NCBI GenBank assembly: GCA_964465355.1
Contig: CAYXJZ010000031.1
Coordinates: forward strand, 1 to 31,327
DNA: 31,327 nt
Direction: 5' to 3'
DNA from: JAABTL01 sp964465355
GTDB taxonomy: Bacteria > Deinococcota > Deinococci > Deinococcales > Trueperaceae
This document shows positions 26,168 through 31,327 of the stretch, in pieces (position 1 is the stretch's first letter; each line of letters opens with the position of its first letter). The notes beneath the pieces are model-generated. The model made no database searches, had not been told where the DNA came from, and saw only the letters and a program-made list of their open reading frames with translations. The translations under genes and the position numbers were made by a program.

Positions 26168-27241
26168 GTGATCCCTCGCCTGGCGCGCTACCTGCTGCGT
26201 GAGGCAGCTGGCCTCTACTTCGTCGGCTTGGCCGGCCTATGCCTGCTGCTGTCCGTCGACCTGCTGAGCGTCCTCGCGCGCTTCCTGGTGGAGCAGTCGG
26301 CCGGCCTGCCCGCCACCGGCCGCCTTCTGCTCTTCAAGCTGCCATGGTTCCTGCACCTCACCATGCCGCTTGCCGTGGTCTTCGCGGTGCTGCTGGCCGC
26401 CGGTCGCATGGCCAAGGACGCCGAGCTCAAGGCCGCCTACGCAGGGGGCGTACCGCCCGGACGCCTGCTCGGGCCGGTGGTGGGTGGCGGCCTGCTCGTG
26501 GCGCTGGTGGCGGTGGTGGTGAACGGCTGGCTGGAGCCATGGGGCGAGGCCGCCTACCAGGCACAGATCCAGTCCTTCCTCTATGCCCGCCCGCCTGCCG
26601 CCAGCCAGAGCGACGCAGCCTTCGCCGTGCCCGGGGTCGGCACCTTCTTCACTAGCCGACTGCGGATGGACCGTGACCAGCCCTCCACCGCCGAGCTGAC
26701 GGGTGTGCTCGTCCTGCTCGAGGACGGCCGCACCGTCACCGCACCACGGGGTGTGTGGGACGCCGATGCGCGCACCTGGTCGCTGCAGACGGCGCGGGTG
26801 ACCGAGGCGGGCGCAGGACCCACCGTCGCGCCGGAGCCGGTGGACCTTGTGCTGCCCTTCCCCCTCGAGACGGCGCCGGCCGACGCCCTCGCCAGGCCCC
26901 ACCAGCAGACGCTATCGGAGTTGATGGGGCGCGTGCGCGAGCTGCGCGCCGCCGGTGCTGACGTCAGTGAGGCCAGCTTCGCCCTGCACCGCCGCTTGGC
27001 CGACGCCTCGAGCGCCGCCGTCTTCGCCCTCGTGGCCGGCGCTCTCGGCCTTCGGGTGCGGGGCAGGGCTGCCGGCCTCGGCCTGACCATCGGCCTGCTG
27101 GTGGTGTTCTGGGCCACCTGGACCTTCACCGGCTCGCTCTTCGACAGCGGCGTGCTCGGCGCCATCGCGGCCGCCTGGGCCACGCCGGGGTTGGTGGGCC
27201 TGCTCGGCCTGCTGCTGGCCTTCCAGGTGGTGAGGCGATGA
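26168..27241 (+). CDS. LptF/LptG family permease, first copy
   Basis: Inner-membrane permease of the YjgP/YjgQ family; in Gram-negative bacteria LptF and LptG with the LptB ATPase extract lipopolysaccharide from the inner membrane. 357 residues with the typical plan: hydrophobic segments near 12-36, 57-80 and 98-122, a periplasmic domain of about 140 residues, and three further membrane segments near 280-357. The motif RMAKDAELKAAYAGGVPPGRLL (about 80-101) is the cytoplasmic coupling helix region of the family. It is a GTG start, leaderless. The end overlaps the next gene by ATGA. No LptB ATPase gene lies in the window. Which of the pair is F or G cannot be decided from sequence alone. Confidence 0.87.
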   Translation: MIPRLARYLLREAAGLYFVGLAGLCLLLSVDLLSVLARFLVEQSAGLPATGRLLLFKLPWFLHLTMPLAVVFAVLLAAGRMAKDAELKAAYAGGVPPGRLLGPVVGGGLLVALVAVVVNGWLEPWGEAAYQAQIQSFLYARPPAASQSDAAFAVPGVGTFFTSRLRMDRDQPSTAELTGVLVLLEDGRTVTAPRGVWDADARTWSLQTARVTEAGAGPTVAPEPVDLVLPFPLETAPADALARPHQQTLSELMGRVRELRAAGADVSEASFALHRRLADASSAAVFALVAGALGLRVRGRAAGLGLTIGLLVVFWATWTFTGSLFDSGVLGAIAAAWATPGLVGLLGLLLAFQVVRR

Positions 27242-28305
27242 CGGTGTGGGGACGCGCGATCGCCCGCGAGGTCGGCCCGCTCTACCTGCTCGGCTTGGCG
27301 GTCCTCACCCTGCTGCTGCTGCTCTCCTTCCTCCTTGGGGTGCTGGCGGACGTGCTGGCGCGTGGCGTGCCGGTGGGCACGGTCGCCGCCTTCTTGCTGT
27401 ACAAGCTGCCTGCTGCTGCAGCTGCCGGGCTGCCGCTCGCCCTGCTCTTCGCCGCGCTGCTCGCGCTCTCGCGCCAGAGTCAGGACGGTGAGTTGCGCGC
27501 GGCGCTGCTGCTCGGCCTGCCGCCCCGTGCCACGGTCATGCCCATGCTGGTGCTCGGCGCCTCGGTGGCGGCCCTGACGCTGGTGAACAACGAGGTGGTG
27601 GTGCCGTGGGCCGAGCGCCGCGCCGCCGATGTCCAGCGCGAGATCCTGCTGCGCAGCCCTGCCACGGTGCTGCAGACCGGCGCCTTCTTCCAGGACGCGC
27701 TCGGCCGCTCCATCTTCCTGCGTGCGGCCACACCGGACGGCGGCCTGGAGGGCGTGACCATCATCGCGCCAGGCGGCAGCCAGGGGCCGCGTCAGCTCAT
27801 CGAGGCGGCCCGCGGCCGCTCCGACGCAGCAGCAGGCGTGTGGTGGCTGGAGGACCTGCGGCTGCGCTCCTTCCGCAACGGCCGCACCGTGCTCGACCTG
27901 CAGGCAGAGAGCGCGATGGTGCCGGTGCGGGGGCTGACGGCGGCTTCGCCGGCCGGCGCCGACCTGGTCACCCTGCCCCTGCCTGAGCTGTTGAGCCGTC
28001 TGCGCGGCCTCGGTCGCGACGCGCCGGCCGAGTGGACGGCCCTGCACCGCAAGCTGGCCGAGCCCGCCGCCGCCGTGGCCTTCGCCCTCTTCGCCGTGGC
28101 TGTTGCCTTCTACAGCCTGCGCAGCAACGCCTCGCTCGGCCTGGTGGCCGTGTTGGTGCTCACCTTCGTCTACTACGCCACCTGGAGCGTGGCCAAGTTG
28201 CTCGGTGCACAAGGCACCATCCCCGCCTACCTGGCCGGCTGGGCACCCGTCGCGCTGTACGCGGTGGCCGGGCTTGCGCTGCTGCTGCGAGCAGCGCGCA
28301 GGTGA
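27238..28305 (+). CDS. LptF/LptG family permease, second copy
   Basis: Partner permease, 355 residues, same topology: hydrophobic segments near 14-38, 52-80 and 95-117, a periplasmic domain, and C-terminal segments near 275-350. SRQSQDGELRAALLLGLPPRATVMPM (around 78-103) corresponds to the coupling helix of the first copy. The ATG at 27238 overlaps the first gene's stop (ATGA), and its own stop overlaps the next start (TGATG). Such a pair, translated in step, is expected to form the heterodimeric channel of an Lpt-type exporter. Confidence 0.87.
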   Translation: MTVWGRAIAREVGPLYLLGLAVLTLLLLLSFLLGVLADVLARGVPVGTVAAFLLYKLPAAAAAGLPLALLFAALLALSRQSQDGELRAALLLGLPPRATVMPMLVLGASVAALTLVNNEVVVPWAERRAADVQREILLRSPATVLQTGAFFQDALGRSIFLRAATPDGGLEGVTIIAPGGSQGPRQLIEAARGRSDAAAGVWWLEDLRLRSFRNGRTVLDLQAESAMVPVRGLTAASPAGADLVTLPLPELLSRLRGLGRDAPAEWTALHRKLAEPAAAVAFALFAVAVAFYSLRSNASLGLVAVLVLTFVYYATWSVAKLLGAQGTIPAYLAGWAPVALYAVAGLALLLRAARR

Positions 28306-31295
28306 TGGGCCGGCGCCGGCTCGTCCTGGCGGCCCTGTGGCTGGTCATGGGCGGCGGCGCGCTGCTGGCCGGGCTGGGCGGTTCCGCCCTGGCCGCCACC
28401 CTGACGGTGGACAGCGGCGGCGATCCGAACGCCACCCTCGAACTGCGGCCCTACCGCCTGCCGGACGGCAGCGAGGCGGAGATGGTGGTCATCACCGGCC
28501 GCCAGATCACGCTCACGATCGACGCGGTGGTCATCACCGGCCAGCGCATCGAGATCGACGTCAGCGGCGGCGTCGTGCGCGTCATCGGACCAGGCAGCTT
28601 CGCCTCAGGCGAGGAGCGGCTGGAAGGCGACGACTTGGAGCTGCGCCTGGACGACGAGCGCCTCAGCGCCATCACGGCGGTGGTCTTCACCTCGGCCATC
28701 GACGTGCGCGGCGCCGTGGCCGACCGGCTGCCCGGGCAGGTCACGCTGCTGGACGGCCTTGCCTCACCCTGCAGCCGCTGCGGCCAGGAGACCATGGACT
28801 ACGCCTTCAGCGCCGCGCGCATGATGCTCTTCCCCGGCGACCGACTGGTGGCATGGGACGTGGTCATCCTCATCCGCGACACCCCGGTGCTGAGCCTGCC
28901 TGTGCTTGTCATCCCGCTGGCGCAGGGGGACAGGCAGCCGCAACTGCTCGTGGTCACCGGCACCGCCACCGAGCAGGGCGAGGTGCGCCTCACCTGGCCT
29001 TACGTGGCCGGTCGCCACGCCCTCGGCACCTTCAGCGTGCGCTACCTGGTCGACGTCGACCCCAACCGCTCCGCCGGCCTGGTCGGCCGCCTGCTCGGCG
29101 GGGCGGTCGAGCGGCAGTACGTCGGCTTCGAGCTGCACCACCGCTACTACGACGACCGCGCCAACGCCCAGCTACGGCTGGCCTACGATCCCGGCCGCCT
29201 GCCCCGTGAAGGCAGCACCCTGCTGCCCGCTCTCACGGAGCGTCCGCCCACCTGGACCGCCGACCTGAGCTACGCCACCGAGCAGGACGCGCCTGGCACC
29301 TCGGTGCTCGCCACCCTGCAGCTCGACGACAGGGTGGCGAGGGGTCGCTGGCTCTACCAGCTGGCCCTGGCCGAGGAGACGGAGGTCCTGCTCGCACGCT
29401 TCGACAGCATGGGCTACGTCGACACCGACCTCGGCTTCGATCCCAGGACGCCGCCCGCCTACGCCAGCCGCAGCACGCCGCGTCGCACCGCCATGCGCCT
29501 ACGGCTCGACGCCACCGACCTCAGCCCTGTCCACCTCGGCGCGCTCAGGGTCACGGTCCTGCACGCCGACCTCGGCCTCTTCGAGGACGCCGCCAACCCC
29601 GTCAACCGCGAGGCGGCGCGGCTCGGCATCGTCAGCGGCGGACGCCTGCTGCTGGGCCACCAGGTGGTCCTCGACCGCCTGCCCCTGTGGCGCGGGGCGA
29701 CCCTGGAAGGCGAGAACCGCTTCGAGGGCCGCTACTACGACACCCTGGAGCGGGCGGTGACCTGGCGTTCGCGGATGGCGCTGCAGCAGAGCTTCGGCAA
29801 CGTCGCGCAACTCGGCCTCAGCTTCGACCGTGACGTGGAGGAGGGCGAGACGCCCTTCCGCTTCGACGCCGCCGCCGCCCGCGCCCGCACCCAGCTCGGC
29901 GTGCGCTTCAGCTTCACACCCGGCCGCTGGCTGAACCTCAGCAGCGAGGGCGGCTACCTCTTCGTCGAGGCGAGAAGGCCGGAGACCGTTGGCTGGCTGC
30001 CGCTCAACACTCGCCTTCAGCTCTTCGGCCACCTCTCCTGGATCGACCTGAGCCTGAGCCACCACTGGCCCATCGCCGACGACGACCCCGGCACCTTGAC
30101 GGGTCGCCTGACGCTGCAGGCGCGACGGTCGCCCGCCGACTTCCGGCTCACCATCGACCACCTGCAGGACCTGCTTCCCGACCCCGGTCCCCCCTGGTTC
30201 AGCGAGAGCCGCACCCAGGTGGACTGGCTGGCGGCGGTGGACCGGGTGGCCTCCTTGCAGCTGGGGGTGACCTATCGCCACCAGCCGCTGCCTGAGGCCG
30301 GGGTGGTGCGCCATTGGGACCCGCTGGACGCCCGTCTGACCCTTGGCAGCATGCGCAGCGGCGACAGCCGTCCAGGACTGCGCCTGCAGGCGATGGTCGA
30401 GCTGACCGAGCCCTCGGTGGAGCGGCTGACCGTGGAGCTGCGGGCCAACGTCGGCCAGTTGGAGCTGAACGCCAGCCAGCAGATGACCCTCTCAGGCGAT
30501 CCCCTGCCGACGGCGACCGTGCCTCGGCCCACCGCCGTCATCCAGGACGCCCGCCTCTCGGTGCGCTGGCGTGACGTGCTGCAGCTGGAGACCCGCGGCC
30601 TGATCTGGCTGCCACCCAGCCTGCTCGGCCACGACCTGAACGAGCGCAACCGCACCTTGACGGTGCAGCTTCGCGAGCTGCGCCCGGCAGACGACGGGCG
30701 CTGGGAGGTCAGCTACCGCACCACCTACGACCCCAACCTTGGCGCCGACGGCGGTCGCAGGGACAGCGTCTTCGAGGTGCGACTTGCGCTGTTCCATGAG
30801 CGCCTGTGGGCGGTGAACTACAACCTGGAGGCACTGGCCGACTGGGCGCTGCGTGACGACAGGCAGCCGGAGCCCTACCTGCGCCGCGCCTCGCTGATCT
30901 TCGGCGCAGACGCCTTCGAGCGCGTCGGCCTGCAGGGCCGACTCAGCTACGTCGCCACCTACGACCTGGCCAGCGAGTCGGTCAACCGCCGCGAGCTGAC
31001 CATCGGCGAGCTCACCGTCGCGCTGCGCCCCACCGACGAGCTGACCGTCGGCGCGCGGTTCCGCGACGTGTGGGACCTCACCGGCAGCAACGCCGACCGC
31101 TCGCCTTGGACCTTCAGGCCCGAGGTCTTCTTCGTCTGGGACCGCTGCTGTTGGGCGCTGGTCGGTGCCTGGGACAGCGCGACAGGCAGCATCCGCATCG
31201 CCTTGACCGGCCCGGGCAGCAGCACGGGTCTTGAGCAGGTCTTCGACACCGACCTGACCCTGCCCCGCCGACCCTTGGGGGATGATCAACCATGA
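28305..31295 (+). CDS. LptD-like (OstA-type) outer-membrane beta-barrel protein
   Basis: 996-residue exported protein. The signal peptide (1-30, cleaved about SALA-A) is followed by an OstA-like beta region (about 55-150). The block SPCSRCGQETMDYAFSAARM (154-173), then LFPGDRLVAWDVVILIRDTPVLSLPVLVIPL, is laid out like the join of the periplasmic and barrel domains in LptD. The remaining ~770 residues have the alternating pattern of a large barrel with many Trp/Tyr/Arg girdle positions. In Gram-negative bacteria LptD inserts LPS in the outer leaflet. C156 and C159 form a CxxC that could be a disulfide. The C-terminus (TLPRRPLGDDQP) lacks the usual terminal aromatic residue. The ATG at 28305 overlaps the upstream gene (TGATG); a GTG one codon earlier is possible. 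Assignment is by layout and context; sequence similarity to classical LptD is low. Confidence 0.75.
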   Translation: MGRRRLVLAALWLVMGGGALLAGLGGSALAATLTVDSGGDPNATLELRPYRLPDGSEAEMVVITGRQITLTIDAVVITGQRIEIDVSGGVVRVIGPGSFASGEERLEGDDLELRLDDERLSAITAVVFTSAIDVRGAVADRLPGQVTLLDGLASPCSRCGQETMDYAFSAARMMLFPGDRLVAWDVVILIRDTPVLSLPVLVIPLAQGDRQPQLLVVTGTATEQGEVRLTWPYVAGRHALGTFSVRYLVDVDPNRSAGLVGRLLGGAVERQYVGFELHHRYYDDRANAQLRLAYDPGRLPREGSTLLPALTERPPTWTADLSYATEQDAPGTSVLATLQLDDRVARGRWLYQLALAEETEVLLARFDSMGYVDTDLGFDPRTPPAYASRSTPRRTAMRLRLDATDLSPVHLGALRVTVLHADLGLFEDAANPVNREAARLGIVSGGRLLLGHQVVLDRLPLWRGATLEGENRFEGRYYDTLERAVTWRSRMALQQSFGNVAQLGLSFDRDVEEGETPFRFDAAAARARTQLGVRFSFTPGRWLNLSSEGGYLFVEARRPETVGWLPLNTRLQLFGHLSWIDLSLSHHWPIADDDPGTLTGRLTLQARRSPADFRLTIDHLQDLLPDPGPPWFSESRTQVDWLAAVDRVASLQLGVTYRHQPLPEAGVVRHWDPLDARLTLGSMRSGDSRPGLRLQAMVELTEPSVERLTVELRANVGQLELNASQQMTLSGDPLPTATVPRPTAVIQDARLSVRWRDVLQLETRGLIWLPPSLLGHDLNERNRTLTVQLRELRPADDGRWEVSYRTTYDPNLGADGGRRDSVFEVRLALFHERLWAVNYNLEALADWALRDDRQPEPYLRRASLIFGADAFERVGLQGRLSYVATYDLASESVNRRELTIGELTVALRPTDELTVGARFRDVWDLTGSNADRSPWTFRPEVFFVWDRCCWALVGAWDSATGSIRIALTGPGSSTGLEQVFDTDLTLPRRPLGDDQP

Positions 31296-31327
31296 GCAAG
31301 ACGCTTCGCCGCCTTCGCACGCTGGCC
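31292..31327 (+). CDS. Start of a fourth gene in the Lpt-like operon (12 codons visible)
   Basis: ATG 31292 overlaps the stop of the LptD-like gene as ATGA, like the other junctions of this operon. The visible residues are MSKTLRRLRTLA, basic like the n-region of a signal peptide. An exported periplasmic or outer-membrane partner is the likely identity, but nothing more can be said from 36 bases. Confidence 0.55.
   Translation, partial: MSKTLRRLRTLA

Noticed and set aside
26581..28212. 543-codon open frame on the minus strand opposite the two Lpt permease genes
   Set aside because: Gln/Glu/Arg/His-rich shadow of hydrophobic codons in the real genes. It crosses two gene boundaries and shows no domain.

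Overview
The window is very GC-rich and densely coding, with 23 coding regions (the first and last cut by the window edges) and no tRNA, rRNA, insertion sequence or CRISPR array that I can see. It looks chromosomal. I lean to Deinococcota, perhaps near Trueperaceae, as an inference. Six genes have a TANNNT -10 box ending only 5-6 nt before the start codon, the leaderless promoter layout known from Deinococcus. The genome is also diderm, with an Lpt-like permease pair followed by an outer-membrane barrel gene. No marker gene in the window proves the lineage.

Layout. 1-1456 (+): 3' part of a pullulanase. 1549-6595 (-): gyrB, and upstream of it an amidohydrolase-proA pair joined by ATGA. 6651-7013 (-): an RNHCP zinc-ribbon protein, divergent from 7072-10526 (+), an ABC-F ATPase and a DUF3810-type membrane metalloprotease. 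10564-14841 (-): an M3 oligopeptidase and a PAS-PAS-GGDEF-EAL protein. 15155-16111 (+): thioredoxin reductase, closed by two strong hairpins. 16183-26120 (-): a long same-strand series. In transcription order it is carbon-nitrogen hydrolase, DUF4388 protein, trmB, pgeF, a triplicated repeat, mazG, Nudix hydrolase, an ATP-cone P-loop kinase (2-phosphoglycerate kinase-like), ABC ATPase, ABC permease and a SPOR-domain protein. 26168-31327 (+): lptF-like, lptG-like and LptD-like genes and the start of a fourth gene, linked by 1-4 nt overlaps.

How they work together. The trmB-pgeF-mazG-Nudix group combines tRNA modification with nucleotide and nucleoside clean-up. The ABC ATPase, permease and SPOR genes are translationally coupled and point to an envelope export or remodelling unit. 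The four overlapping genes at the right end look like an inner-membrane to outer-membrane amphiphile transport bridge. The most unusual items are the triplicated 3' end of pgeF, three ATP-cone-like modules before a kinase, a LOV-like PAS domain without its photoactive cysteine, and the recurring leaderless promoters.
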